Shown: positions 13,279-28,000, counted from the stretch's first letter. The stretch is 64,000 nucleotides of DNA from Sipunculus nudus (GCA_026874595.1 CM049321.1:48901297-48965296); one strand, 5' to 3'. Made by a program: numbers and translations. The notes: generated by a model from the sequence alone, not told the origin.

Positions 13279-14149
13279 CTAACTCCTCTGTGTATCAGCA
13301 CACTTTCATAAAAACCAGTGAAGTGACGTCACTTCTAGTCCGGCAGTCTGATAGGGAAACCGTGCATTGACGAGTCTGCATAAAATATATTTTTTGCAGT
13401 TTCAGGACCTTTGGTCCTACTTATTAATGTTAAAGAGGGGATCGCCCTGGCACCTTTGAGCATTTCGCATAAAACACTTTAATATGCAAATTAGCTGTCG
13501 CCACTATTGGAACGTCTTATGTTACTATTTAAGCCACAAGTAGCGGTGTTGTGAATTTGCTTGATATCTGCTGGAGAAGAGAAAGCAATTTGGAACTAAC
13601 AAGAGTTTACAAGAATGTCTGTAGTAACCTAGTTTCGTACAAACAGCTGTTTGATTGGATTCCGTCTTTATATTTGCTATCCGATCCAAGATCAAGTCGT
13701 CATTATTTTCTGTATCACTCGCAAACCAAGTGAAGAAGTGCAGATGCGCTGGCTGCTACGAAAGGCACAAGATTGGCTACACCATTAGTGCAAGGAGATT
13801 TGCACCGTTTGTCTTCAAATGCTCTGAGAGTTGCGTCTATTGCGACAGAGCTGTTACATTGTTTTCAATAAAAAAATTCAGAAATGGAGCTCCATATTCT
13901 AGACAGATCTGCCTGCAGCAATAAGCAACTTTGAAACGTTTACAATGGATGTATAAACTCAGTGACGCTGTTCACTGGTAAGGGCTTTATGGAATTGTCC
14001 TTATCATCATTTCAATATTCTTTGGTCTTTCATTTATATATAGGATGAAACAGTCCTTGTGGCATTTTATGAAGAGATGTTCACCCACGCCTAAATCTAC
14101 ATCCAGGTCTGCCGCTTTGCCATCCTGTTTTGTTGCTTTCCGGAAATTT

Positions 14150-15400
14150 CCTATTTCGGCAAGCAGGTTGGTCTGTCGAGGATGTCTGTTTGTCTGTCTG
14201 TGTACTCTCTACAGGCTACAATTTTGAAGCAAATGCTTTTAAACTTATTATAAAAAGCTGGTAGACAAGCAAAAGTCCACGAAGCCCATTGTTTTTGGGC
14301 AATAAAGGTCAAAGGTCAAGGTCATCAAAAAACATATTTTTCCTTTATTTTCTTCATAATTTTATCAATTTGTTTTCCTATATTTCACAAACTTAGGCTA
14401 AATTTCTTTCTCTGGGTCTTCTCGATAACCTGGTCTGGTCGACTGGTCTTCATCTTGTGTCACTTTGTCAGTATGTAAGTCTGTTTGTCAGTTTCCCTCC
14501 ATATCGGCTGCTTGCTGGTTCTTGCGTCTTACTTATAGCATTCTTTTGAATCCTTTGAAACTGGTATATCTTATTCCCTACACTAATATTTTGAAATTGA
14601 TTTTTCATTTTCCGGATATGGCCGCTAGGGGGCGCTGCACTGAAGCCTTCCCAACATATTATATTTTGGCCATAACTCCATCACTATAAACCTCAATTAC
14701 GGAAACTATAGCTTATTTTCTTCCTCTGAGTCTTCTCCATAACCTGAGTAAGTCATTTAGTCTCAAGCTTGTGTCACTTTGTCAATCGCTGTCTGTTTGT
14801 CAGTTGTCCTCAAATTCACCTGCTTGCTGTTTCTTGCGTCTCACATATAGCATTGTACAGACCATAGTCTTGCAGGAATCCTTTTGAAAGTGGTACAGCT
14901 TATGTCATACACTAATATTTAAAAGTGATTTTTCATAGTCGGGATATTGCCGCTGCACTCGAACCACTGCAACTTACCATTTTTTGGCCATTCCTCCAAA
15001 ACTGTGAACCTTATCTGCATAAAACCTATCAATCTATAAACTATAAATCATTTTGTTTCTAAATACCTTCTCCATATGATAATCTTGCAATCTGTTTACT
15101 CAAATGTGTCAATGTGTCAGCATGTCTGTCCGTTTGTCGGTTGTTGCATGTCAGCTTTGTCTACTTTCATGTTCTTTCGTGTGATATATGTCATTCTACA
15201 GGCCACCATTCCTCATCAATCGCTCTGAAAGTCACTCAATTGATGGAAAACCGACAATATGTATCGTCTGTCCATCTGTCCGTCATTTCAACTTCCGGCA
15301 AGCGCTCGACCTCTGGTCGTTTAGTTTCGTTGGCTCCTACATTATATATGGTAGTGAAACAAGCTGACCTGGCATTTATCAGCGGGTTCCTAGATTGATA
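14150..15400. repeat. Tandem array, unit about 315-330 bp
   Basis: Anchors such as GTGTCACTTTGTCA with GTCTGTTTGTCAG recur at about 14165, 14453, 14768 and 15100; the following GCTTGCTG(G/T)TTCTTGCGTCT segments match as well. Units are diverged. Short ORFs inside are not credible genes. Confidence 0.7.
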
Positions 15401-15831
15401 TGACAGGAAACAACATTCTACTTCCATCTTGCAAAGTACGTTAAATTGCAAATACAAAAAAACAGTAAGTTTGGCAAACCTATAGATTTGGCACTTGAAT
15501 TAAATGCTGAGAGATGTTCATGACAACTTGTTAAAAAATCAGGTGCATAAAACCTTCTCATATTGAATTCCGGAAATCTAACTCGGTTCAAGTGTTTTAA
15601 TTGTCACTTGTCATTCATGGATGGCAAATCGGTTCCTGGGACTAAGCCATGACAAGAGTTCAGTTAGCAGTGCGCCCTGAAGCTCCTGCATGGTATTAGA
15701 TTTGAATGTCTAAAATTTTCAAATGATTGCACGAAACTCAGATTTCAAATCATCTGTTGATACAAGTGGTAGAATAAAGGCAAAACATTAACGGATAGAA
15801 AAAATGAATCTCCTTCCCCCCAAATATATAA

Positions 15832-15836
<5 letters not shown>

Positions 15837-15883
<47 letters not shown>
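15837..15883. repeat. (TA)n microsatellite
   Basis: Pure TA tract. Confidence 0.95.
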
Positions 15884-15886
<3 letters not shown>

Positions 15887-16212
15887 TATTCTAATCTTAA
15901 TGAAGCCGCACGTCCTTAAAATCTGACTAAATAGTATTAAATCTGACTCGTTTTTAGGTCTTTGCAGTGTAAAATTAATGGTCTTCAAGCGAAATGCTAT
16001 AATTACCCATTTCGCACACAAAATGGTTTTAAACGTTGTGGGCAATTCGAAAAATGTGTAATTTTGTCCTGCATCAGCAGGTATATACATTTATTATGTG
16101 AAACAATGCATGGAATGCTGACATTATCATTCGCGCTTACACTATAATCCTGTTGCTGTTTCAAAACTATTTCGGCGTGTTCAAATGGCATCAATTATAA
16201 TTAAATTCCCAT

Positions 16213-16295
16213 TACAGGAGCCAGTCCCGGTTGTCGAGTGGTTTGCGTGTCTGATGCAATTGGAGATATGCGTTCGAAATCCCATGCCGGACTTT
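16213..16295 (+). repeat. tRNA-like SINE head
   Basis: CCCGGTTGTCGAGTGG (A-box region) and GCGTTCGAAATCCC (B-box region) are spaced as in a tRNA, with CCGG terminal complementarity. The cloverleaf is poor. Confidence 0.45.
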
Positions 16296-18890
16296 CTCCA
16301 GAGTCTTGTATTAAATGGGAAGTTTATCGGAAACTTTTCTGAGGCTTACTCTGATATTTTTCTAGTCCCAGGCTCATGAGTTAGAAGGTGGTCACATCAA
16401 CGGGGAATTCACCACTTTCACTTGATACATTGATATCAAGCCAACTGACTGATCACTTTCGAAGTTTTAAAATCCCTCAATCTGCCACAATCATGACCTA
16501 TTGAGACTAAAACATAATATTTTTTAGCATTAGGTGCAAATATGAAAGAGAAAGACTAACACCACGCAAACAGCATTTTCAGTTGTACAAAAATAAATGT
16601 TAATTTGCAATACTACACGTTTCAACGTGATCATTCACCATGATATTTGGATTGTATTTATTTTAGTTTTTAAGACAGAACAAGCTAAAGCTGCTAAATT
16701 ACATAAAGACTTCTGCAATATGTTTGAAATGTAAAGAAAAGGCAGTGATTGCTCTCATTATCAGCCACTGTGAAATAAACAGTTTGATGAATCCACCTAT
16801 ATTATTGCACGTTAAAAAGCTGATTCTTCAAATAAGTGAATTTTCAGAGTTCTTCTTACTGAAACAAAAAGGAAACGATAAGTTACAAAATATTCTTTTA
16901 TTTTGATAAATATATGTTTTATAAATAAATCCCCGCCGTATATACAAAGAAGCAAGCTTGCTTTTCATTATAGATTCCCTGCTTCTACTGCATGCCTGAT
17001 GTCGTATCTATAGGGTTATCAGAACAAGAAACGTCGATGCCCAAAGAATTTCATGGTCGTTTTTTTATCAAAACACCCAAAGCGACGCGATTTTGTCGGC
17101 GTCGACATGACAAATCGGCGTCGCCAAGAATCTGGCACCGTCAAAGAAAATCGGCCAATTTTATCGGGCGATTAGCGAAATCATGTTGTGAGCCGATACG
17201 TGCGACAAAGTCGGCCGATTATTGTTTATTTTGGTTGGGCCAGAGAGCACATTCTTTGATGGTATATCTGCCTTATACTCTCTATCCATCATTATATATA
17301 CTTGATGTTTATAGGTAAACCCAATACCATTCATGGGGTCGGATCCCTAGCACACTTTATTCATTGAGCCACCGGTACCGGCAGGGATTTCCCATCATAT
17401 ATAGCCATGTTGTATTTAAACCCATTTTTAATATATTTGACCTGATATATTATAGAGAGTCGCTTGATATATAATTGATCATCCCACCTCTAAGGCATAT
17501 CAGAATAAAAATTAAAACCTAATTACATAAAGTATATCTGCTGCTATTGACGGTTGTTGTAAGTAGCAGTCAAATGAGACTGATTAAGTTTAAGCTGATT
17601 TACACAGGAATGACAGGAGAGAAGAATAGTTATCACTTACCTTCCTTCCTAGAAACAAGAAATTCTAAAAATTACACAAACGTGCACGTAGAATATCATT
17701 TTCTAAATTTGAGTTTGATGATTACTTATTGCCTAAACCATGTGTGTTATTGCAAGCCTCGTGCTTGTGAAATGGCTCGTGCATGGGGATCTGGTATCCT
17801 GATGCTGGATGTAGGGTTTTACCAAATAAAGCAGATGACTGAAGATGTACGGAGATAACCTAGTAAAATTGATGACGGACGGTTCATTCTCTTCTCTCAG
17901 TTCGCATACATGTTAATTGTATGCCACTAGTTCCTCTCTTCTTTCAAGGCTTAACCCGCAAATCAAGATTCTGCCACAGCATATATTTCTGCCGACAAGC
18001 CACAAAGCGAACAAGTATATCTTTTGATTTTCCTGCCGTATACAGCAAACTCAGTAGCAGATTGCCATCTTGAACGACAATCGAGAGGTGGAAACGTGCG
18101 CGTTGGTAAATGTGACACCAACAAAAAAAATTGAAAAAAAAAAAATCTGCGGTAAAAATAGCTCGACAATGTCGCGTAATAAAATCGGGTAGTGAACACC
18201 CGGTTTTAGAGCGAACACACGGCAGTCCAAATCGTTTTAAAACCGTTTTTGGCCAAAGCGTTTTGGATCGAGCTCAGCAAGTGGTTTCAAATCGTTTTGA
18301 ATGCGAGTCGTATATCCGCTTTGCTAAAGTGGCGTGTGAACCATCTATCTAGAACGGTATGTACCCGGTTTTTAAGAAGCAACTCGGTCACAGTGCAAGC
18401 GCAGATGATTGCGTCAGCTTGTCGTTACATTGTTCCACATGTGAAATGTAACTCTCATACATTAATTGGTGCTAGATGCCCGTGTGAAGGCACTAATTAT
18501 AGCTACGATTCCTTTTACGCGGTTGCGGCAGGGTATGCGGTAAGGCCGATTCCGTTTATGCGGTCGCGGTTGCGCATAAAATGTATGTTTGTTACAAATG
18601 TATATGTCATATACATGTTTTTATGTATGATATATATTATATATGCATGTATCTCTGCATTGTGAAAAGTGGCAGTAAAAAAATTAAGAAACCCGCCTGC
18701 TTGAATCGAAACAGATAGGCCTGTATTTGTATTGACCTCACCAGTGAATCAAAGGCAAATGTTTCACATATAACAATGGTTTGTTATTTTTTCGTCGGAT
18801 CGTTGCTACACGGTCTCCCAGGGACTATATAGGCTAAATATCTAGCCTTCTGTATGTGTTAGTTCTATATTTGGTTGTTTTTGTGTATAA

Positions 18891-18895
<5 letters not shown>

Positions 18896-18953
<58 letters not shown>
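18896..18953. repeat. (TA)n microsatellite
   Basis: Pure TA tract, about 29 copies; a second one follows 230 bases downstream. Confidence 0.95.
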
Positions 18954-18956
<3 letters not shown>

Positions 18957-19171
18957 ATGGTTTACTGCATTAAAGAACTGCTATAGTGCTTACACAACAT
19001 AAAACTTCTCAAATGTGTACCGCTTACGGTTATGAACCATGCACACCATTTCAATCAGACAGTCGATCGTACATGATGAGTGCAACATGTAGCACGAAAC
19101 TACGTATAGGCCCCTACAGTAGTAAAAATGTCTGACAAAATTTGATTCCTCTATTTGTATATGTATACATG

Positions 19172-19175
<4 letters not shown>

Positions 19176-19233
<58 letters not shown>
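19176..19233. repeat. (TA)n microsatellite
   Basis: Pure TA tract, about 29 copies. Confidence 0.95.
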
Positions 19234-19237
<4 letters not shown>

Positions 19238-20279
19238 CTCCCATTTTAATTGTCAAAAACTCCAGAAAAAAATCCTATGTATATATTATGACGTCATGAA
19301 TTGCCCTTTTTGTCTTGAAACGTTCTTGATATAGGTACTGCCATCTGCAGGAAAATTGTATGACTACTTCACGATTCTCTGATGAACCAGCTGTGTAACC
19401 GAGCCGGCAATTAGTTAGGTCTCCCGCGGTGCATGGGATCTGCTTTTATTTTAAACATTTTAGTAGAAAACATAAATCTATCGCTCTGGCAGGGCTACCA
19501 CATCCCCTCGTATCCCGAACCCACTTTATTCGATGTTTTATCAGGAGGCTTACCAGCTACTGAATTAGAACAGGGTTTTATCTTAACATTTTATTTTTTT
19601 TGGTTAAATTTAGTTTTGAATTTTAGCCTTGAAATATCATTAAACAATTTCTATTCGTTTAAGAAAATTAACCTTGTTGTGAATTCATATTCTACCTGTT
19701 GAAAGGCTTATTAGCAGTACCAGACCTCACAGCTCTAATAAACATTTAAATATTAAAAATATACAATTTACAGTTGAAATTGAATTTAACAGTTTCTAGA
19801 ACATTCATTTGATACCAAATGCGAAAATGAGTCTTAATCTCAATAACAATTCGTTATGATATCTTAAAGGTTTGCATAACAACCTAACAACTTGTCTCAC
19901 TTTAAGATTTTGAATGTTTTACGAAATTAACAAGCTTGCTATGTGAAAAGAAAAGACTTGAAAATTTGCTGTAAAATAAAAATTATAAACCGAGGGGTTT
20001 TTTTTTAGACGCAAAATGTCGTGTGTTACAAGCGGGGACCTCTGCACACACATACTGATGCCGGTTCCTACTTAGATCAGTTTTTATGTCTTACAAGCGG
20101 GTTCTAGATGTACAAGGAAAGGGATTTGCATAATATTTTGACTGCATTATATAGACTTTTATTTTTATACCACATTGGTTAAAGTAAAGATAGATACTTA
20201 ATATATACAATACTGGTAAGATATATATTCTTGACAGGTTAACATATTGAACATGGAATTATCTGAGTTTCTGTTTGTG

Positions 20280-20281
<2 letters not shown>

Positions 20282-20323
<42 letters not shown>
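20282..20323. repeat. (TA)n microsatellite
   Basis: Pure TA tract. Confidence 0.95.
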
Positions 20324-20325
<2 letters not shown>

Positions 20326-22238
20326 TATGAAAATTAATTTTTTATTCATTTGTTATTATGTGTGACAAGAATCAATTCCTCATTTATAATTATGTACTAC
20401 TCTGACACGAATCAATATAATTATGCATGAATCTGGCAAGGATCAGTACATTATTAAAGATAACATGGTCAAGAATCCGTTAAATTATGGATGAGCCTGA
20501 CGTAAATCAATACATTATTACCGATGACCCTGACATTTGCCACCGTGTTCGAGTGGATGTAGACTGAACTGGTCGATTCTGAATTGGCGCCATTCTGCAC
20601 CAGTGTTTCTCAGCTTTTGCGGCGTAGAGGGGCGACCTCTGGCGGAGAAAGAACTGACTCTTCGACGTGAACTGAAACAGCGTCACGCGAAGAACAGATT
20701 TCTCACATTTTTAGCTCAGCTGACTATAAGTCAGCGTCCTTCCGTCTGTTTGTCCGTCTGTTTGTTAGACAGGCACGTTTTGACACCGTTGGTCCTTGAA
20801 ACCTGTAACTGAATATCCATGGAGGTCAATAAATCACGTTGACAACCTGAAATAAAGTCACTGTGACCTACATCCTTCGAGCTATGGAGCTCGTAAGTAA
20901 CCCCCCCCCCCCCCATCCACCACCAAAATAATTAAAAATTTGATACAAAACCTCCAGTATCTTGGTAATTAATTCATGGATTGCCCTGAATCTTGCCTTG
21001 AATATTGACCATGATTATGCATGTAAGTTCTCAAAAACGTGTGGCGCCACTGGCATAATTTCTTTTTTTTTTTTGACAATTTTTTTATGTTGTATCCGCT
21101 TGTGTGATAGCGATAACGTTAATGAATACAATGAAAAAACAGGGATCGTGAACTATGCTATCGAATGTACTGCTTATATAAAGATTTAATCTGGTAGATA
21201 GTGCTGGCCGATTTCACGCTCATAGGTAATCATTCCAGAGGCTCAGACAAACATATATGAGACTTTTTTTTAAAGGAATCGCTTTTTGTTTTTTTACGGA
21301 AGTCTTGGAAAAAAACCCGAGTATTATATGTACTATTAACACGTATGAAAGTATGTGTAATGGAGGTAGGTGTTTATATCAGAAAAACATTTAAACACGT
21401 TTAAAGAAACAAAGTATTGGTATCTCTGTGTCAGACAATTTCCTATCACAAATGATCGTTTATCATGGCGGTTTCATGCCGGTTATGAGGTATTCTTGAT
21501 TTAACCTATTTCTACATGAAAAGGCCAGATCACTGGCAAACTTGTAACTTCTTGAAATAAAGGATAATTAAGTCTGCCTCACTCAAGCTATAAATAAAAT
21601 ATTAAATTATTTCTTTGTTTCCCTCTCAGATGGTTTAAGTTTGAATCACATGAAACATACGATATAATTATTTTATTATGTTTTATTCCATTAATATAGT
21701 AAATATAATGACACCATTTATTTATGTATATAGGTCAAATATGTATAGGAGGTATTTTAATGCACATTGTATATGTATGTAATAGAAAGAGGATAATTGA
21801 AAGTTTTGGTTATGACACTTGATAAAAGTGGTAAATATTATTGATACACCGTAATTTTTTTTTGGAATACGCATGGTCCGTTTACCAAGCTTTGTGACAA
21901 GTCTGATTATCCATTTTCTAAACCTTGCGTAATACGTCATCAGAAATTGCATCTCCGGGTACTACGTCACCAGAAATCCCCCGTCAACGTGTACCTGTAT
22001 TCCCATGATCATTCCAGATTTATCGCTCAGCAAATACAACACTGTGTGCACAACCTCTTCGATCTATGATGAAGGGAAAATACAGTTTTTATTTATGATC
22101 AATGTCTTTCTCTCATATTAAAAATTGTTTAAAATCTGTTTAACATGTTAAATTAATTGATCTGCGTATAAAGAAAAAACTTGCGTATGAAGAAAAAACT
22201 TGCTAACGTTGTCTAAATGGCAGAAACTGCAAGTAAAA

Positions 22239-22502
22239 ATGGCATTCATCTCGAAGTTTTGTCGCTTCATTGTTCGAATTCGGCTCTCGATTGGCATGGC
22301 TAGGTCTCCGCTGCTGAGATCGGTGGAGGGAATATATGCTGCTTTTGCCTTTGTGGCGGTGGGTGTTGTGGCTTTTCTCAAAGTCAACGGTGCGGGTATA
22401 ACGGTGGCGGTCTCTCACGGCTTCCTGCATGCCTGGCTTGGTGGCATCACGTCTATTGGCTCTCAAATTATGCTTAAGGAGCACACAGGGCTGTGGTCTT
22501 GA
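22239..22502 (+). CDS. Short ORF with possible membrane segment (87 aa), unassigned
   Basis: ATG in AAAAATGG context, basic N-terminus (FCRFIVRIRLS) followed by a hydrophobic stretch (YAAFAFVAVGVVAFL), as in small mitochondrial or membrane proteins. Its relative at 2356-2631 (minus) keeps the ATG and the VAVG(A/V)VAFL segment, and the two DNA sequences stay alike past the stop codon. Downstream frames differ between the copies, so at least one is decayed. No family recognised. It could be the first exon of a larger gene or part of a repeat. Confidence 0.35.
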   Translation: MAFISKFCRFIVRIRLSIGMARSPLLRSVEGIYAAFAFVAVGVVAFLKVNGAGITVAVSHGFLHAWLGGITSIGSQIMLKEHTGLWS

Positions 22503-22559
22503 CCACAGCAACCTGAAGCTGCTCGACAAAGCGAAAAAACATCTTCAGTCAGTTAATTG

Positions 22560-24509
22560 ATCTGGAGACAAACATTCATTACACAACAAGAGTTCAATAA
22601 GCCAATATTGGGCATTTAGTCAAATGAACAGTTTAATAAAAACTCCAGAAGAACTTCAGGTTACTTTTTTTCGATCACACCATATATTAAACCCGCACAA
22701 AGTATATATACCCGTACATTATTATATCAATTATTTAATGTGCGCGTAAAATTTTTAAATTATGAAGAATCAGTCGATTGAAGGGAAATTCAAGTTTATC
22801 ATTGACAAATATATTATAGATATAATGTTCATAAGTCCATAATATCATGATATTCACGAAGATTGTATTTTTGCGATTATATGCGTATTGTGAATATCGC
22901 GAATTTGTACAACTCACGAACATTAAGCCAACCACAGCATTTAAGATCTCCGTTTTTACGATTATATCTTTGGTACCCCTCGTGACTGGACGAAATGTTT
23001 TAAGTCTAATCCTTTAAAATGTTCACAAGTCGCTATCCAAAGCCATTTACATACGTACCAGCAAACCGTCAAAGTGGTGTCCTATGTATGGTGTTTTCCC
23101 CCTCAGTTACTCCACTTGGAATCTGCATGTATTTCCTGACCATGTCGGTCATATTAACAAACGTTGGCTGGATGGAGTTTACTCTCATCTGTTTACATCA
23201 AATTGAGATAATAATAATAAGATCAATAATGGTCCCGAAATAAGTAATGAGATAATGATAATCATGGTCAAGCATATGATATAATGATGTTTGGAACTGT
23301 TATAACTATTTTAATAAGGACGAGCTGCTATCCTTCTTTTTCTCAGTGCAACTATTTCTGCCGTCATCTGACCACCTCTTTATGCAAGCCGCCTTGCGAG
23401 GTGTGCCGGTCTGGTTCCTCCGTGACAAAGGTGCACCTATACATAAAACAGTGGGTCCGACGCTTTCTCATCGTGTCATCCTGTGTCAACCAGGAGTTAA
23501 TTTAGTCACAATGGAACACCATCGATTCATTCTGTTACGAATGGATGTTTCCGTCTTGCAAACAGTCTTTTCTCGTCTTATCTACTAACATTCCTCGGAC
23601 TTGCCCGATATTCGAGTAGATCTTCCTGGCATCTTCCCGATTATTCAAAGACTGGGTGAAAGTCCAGAATGGGCGTTGTCAGTTACACATGTAGATGCCC
23701 CCAAAATATTCCAATTCCGTTGCCACCCTAGCTTAAGTTTAGCCTACAATTTCTCGACAAGCTCATACATATGAATAAACTGTTTCATGAAGAATGTTAG
23801 CGCTCTCCTATCTTTAGAGCACACTGAAAAGTCTACAGCACACACTGAATTTAAGCCATATAACTGAACTCTCCTGTAGGAGATGCTTCTGCCAATTTGT
23901 AATTCTCAAGCCCCAGATCCGTATCTAGACAAATCGGTGATTGGTTCTGACCAAATATAAATCTGGATTCAATCCGTCCCGATCCCTAATCGGGATCTGA
24001 TCAGCCTCGACCCTGGTTCAGACTTTGAGTGGACAAAATACTGATTATTATGCCCTAGGCACATAATTTTAAATCAAAGAAAATTTACTTGAGTTGAATT
24101 ACTAATGAACTTTTGTATATTTTTTTATGTAAGAGTTGCATCACTAAAGATTATTGAGAGTCTGTGCATTATTTAAAAAAGGAAACTGATCACAATTAAC
24201 AGTTAATCGAAAAAAACTATGCAAATCATGTAAAAATTTTAACAAAGAATTTTTATCAAACATATTGGTAACAGAGAATTGATAATTACCGTTTTCGGAA
24301 AAATGCACCATTATATGTATGAACTAAATGCACCATATGGAGCAAAACACATTTTTAATCTAATTAAACAAAATGACACTGCCAAAGATATGGACACTAC
24401 ACCAGCCATTTGATACAACATCTGTCTGCACACCTGTAAAAAAAAACAATCAATACATAAATCAGATTATAATATATGAAAGTTGGAGTGGGTTTTGGGG
24501 ATTTTATGA

Positions 24510-24564
<55 letters not shown>

Positions 24565-27500
24565 GAAAAGACCATCCAATCAATTCACGCAATGGACAAA
24601 AGCCCACTCCCTAATACTGCAAGCGGGACACCCTTCACCAAAATCAATAGCTGTAATGATATATGATATGTAATAAGTATATATATAAATTATGTGTATA
24701 TATAATGGGAAAATAAAATTAATATTAATAATAATAATAATATGTATTGAGTTATATGATTTAAAACATATTTATTTATCTATGTTATGAATCACACAAA
24801 GAATCGAATGAAAACAATTACAGTGGTTAAACAATAACAATGGTTAATTAAAAAAAAAAAAACATTATAGCCAGATATGCAACCTAGAGATTATTCAAAT
24901 CGCCATCGGGTTGACACATCACTGCCACTCAGTAAAAAGAAATAACGGGCTTTATTTCCTTCACAAACTGTATTTTTATTTTAAATTTCAAATATGACTG
25001 CATTAGTTGGGGAAGATACACTAACTGATGGAAAAGATACTGCTGAATAAAAACTGTTTTCCCCTCTGATATGCCAGAAAACCATTGTAAACAAACCTGG
25101 AATCAACTTTAATTTAAATATAATTCGACATAGAAATTATTTGAGAATATTTACCAATAAAACCAGATTAATAAAAGAGTGGCCCATAGGCAATGAGGCC
25201 CATCTGAAATTTAAACTGGAAAGGGTTGTTTTTGCACACCAAACTAAATCTAATACATGTCTCCCCGTATGATTTCGGGGTGTGAATGTCATGTTCATTA
25301 AACTTTTTTTTGATGGTATGGCAAGGATTTAATTTTGCTTTAAATAGCATGTTGTTATTTTAGTCTGGCTCTTTCAGTCACAATCGGTGCCCATATAATA
25401 AATGGGTATATTCATCAGTCACGCGACATTGAGTCAACTAAGCCAATAAAATCATCTCTGCATGATCAATGGACTTACAGCACAATCAATGAAGCGATTG
25501 CTCAGATAATGAAACATTTAAATTCTGAAGTTAACCTAATGCCAGGACAATCAGTTATCTGTGTAAGATTTTGCATGCAAAAATTTAGAATAAAATATAG
25601 GTTGTCGTACCAGATTTGGTCATGTGATTAGATTCTCCATTTTCAACATGTAACCCAACGTTTAGGACAATTGATGTATTCAATTCACTGCTGTTAGGAA
25701 ACTCTCACCAGTGCTGTGATTTGACAGTCCAGAACGGTGAAAGTAAAATGGTATCATCTCTCTTTTTCTTTTAATATATTTATCAATGGTCAATAAGCAA
25801 TCCATAAAGATAGTGTTCGACTAAAAAAATATCAGAATTGCTGCAATTTTGCATCGATAAATAGATATACATAAATAAAAAATATAAAAACACGTGACAC
25901 CATTAGCATAAAGTTTCAGGATATTACATATAGCTGACAGCTGAGAAACAGACGCCGTTGCCGAAGAATGGTAGTCTCCAAAGTATGTAAAAATGAGTTA
26001 AAAATCAAAAGCATATTTTTATTAGATCAATAACCTTGCCAGGTTTAAGCAACATCTGTAACGTGAAGACAGAGAAATGGTTATTTGAGTGTGTTTATTT
26101 CAAATGTATCAGCAACAGTTTTAACGCTTAGAAGATTATCTTCACATTTTAGGTTCTTTAGTTTGTAGGTGCTTATATATTCCTCAATAATCTTTCAGTT
26201 ATGCAACTCATATTGAGAAATTCAAGATACGCTTTATTACGCGTTATTGTCTCCCTGAATCATCATAAATGTTAGCTGATATTCTAGGGTGAGCTACTGT
26301 ATACTCTTGGCGCGGGGGGGGGGGGGGGTCATATTACATCTTGAGAGCGGAGGTCCTGTTCTGGGGGTTGGGGGGGGGGGGGTGTATTCTGTTCCCGCGT
26401 AAAGGTGCACCGTAACATTCACAAACGTGCAGCAGGCGGGAAAGAAACTTCCGAAGCACTTCCCCTTAAGCCCAGAAAATAAATATTATATGTAAAGTCC
26501 TTGCCCACTGTTTACTACCACTTCAGACTCCTTAAACAACCGGGCTTTCTTTTTTTTGCAAAGATTTCAATTTCCTAGTTTAAGTCCTCGTAGACCATCA
26601 GGATGGTCATCAAGCCACCTGTCTTCCGCGAATGAAAGGTCACGTCTACGTTAACCAGAGGTCAGGTCTCCTTCTTTACACGAACGCGGCTTCGCTTGTT
26701 ATTCGGCACTGTGCACGTTCAACTCTTCAATTTTCATCGTTCATTTATCTTCAAATACCCCTGGTTTTGCTTTTTCATATTTCCCGCAGTCAAGGATAGA
26801 AGAACTTCCAAGGATTCAGTTGGACTTGTATTAATTTTATTTCTGTCAACAAACGGATTGTCCTGTATTGGATAGCTACTAATAATAACAGGAGATATTG
26901 TGTATTTTTTTTGTATTTGCAACATAAATATATCACATTTTTTATTCACAGATATACTACATTTTCCTTCCTCTTGCATTGTCTCTTCATTGAAAGAAAA
27001 ATTAAAAAAAAAACCCACTTTTTAATGGTTTAATAATTTGCAGACACGGACACCCCCCCCCCCCCCCACACACACACAGACTATATTTTATGACGTCCTA
27101 GGACGAAACTTCAGGATCTATTTCTCTGTAGTTTTAATAGGTAAAAATATTTTTTGTTTGGAAATTGGATAGATTTCAGACTAGTATTTAGAATCGGTAA
27201 TAAATACTTCAAAATGAGGCATTAAATATCTTTAATAACACAAAGCTTTAACTGTTAGCACTAAACATTAACAGAATGAAGTGACATATATTCATTATAA
27301 GAGGTATAAATAAAATATGTATTGTATAACATGTTTCACGTATAGTACTAATACAATGATAGTGCAGACGAAAAAATGTCATTTTATATGGCATGAAAGG
27401 TTTTATTGATCATATGCAAATGTTGCGGAGGAATTCAAAATGTACGAACAAGTAAATGTATATGTTAATATCACATCATAGTCCTAACATATATGTTAAC

Positions 27501-27680
27501 ACCACAAGGTCCTATATAATAAAAATATATCACAACGAGACACACATCGAACCACCGCCAGGGTGTCCTTTGTTGTTTGGGCCGTCACGGTTCAACAACT
27601 CCATACCAGGTCATCTTACCAGCTACTACCGAACAACAGGTCTGTTATAATGAAAAAAGTCGTAGCAATAGTTGGACAGA
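22560..27680. other. No gene seen
   Basis: AT-rich with poly(G) tracts (26315, 26370) and a poly(C) tract (27053). The ORFs are short and lack family signatures. Confidence 0.5.
24511..24561. repeat. Compound (CA)n(TA)n microsatellite
   Basis: About 9 CA copies followed by about 16 TA copies. Confidence 0.95.
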
Positions 27681-27689
27681 ATGCTTTGA

Positions 27690-28000
27690 ATTATTTCCTT
27701 TGTGACTCACATTACCTCCAAATTTTAATGGACTGCCACTTGGCTCTGATTCGAAACCTCCATATTTCAATAAAAGTGCGTAAATTTTCCGACAGACAAA
27801 CCGATAAAAATGTAATAAATCCTCGATTTTTTCCCATGGTTATCTAACCTACCTCCAAAATATAATGGATTCCCTCTTCGGTGTTATTCTCACCGTCCAC
27901 AAAATTTCAATAAAATGTATTCAGAATTTTTTTTCGTAAATTTGCTGACAGACAAACCAAATGAAAGTATAATACCTCTCGCCACCTGGTGGAGATATAA
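27690..28000. repeat. Two diverged tandem units, about 140 bp
   Basis: ACCTCCAAA...AATGGA ... ATTTCAATAAAA ... GACAGACAAACC occurs twice (27713-27815 and 27850-27975). Confidence 0.65.

Larger units (their letters stand above)
16300..22200. other. No gene seen; CpG-rich patches
   Basis: Mostly AT-rich with TA arrays. 17050-17230 and 18050-18560 are rich in CpG and TCGGC/GCGG strings and differ in composition from their surroundings; they look like inserted repeats. 20690-20920 is a repeat tail with TCCGTCTGTTTGTCCGTCTG. Confidence 0.5.
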
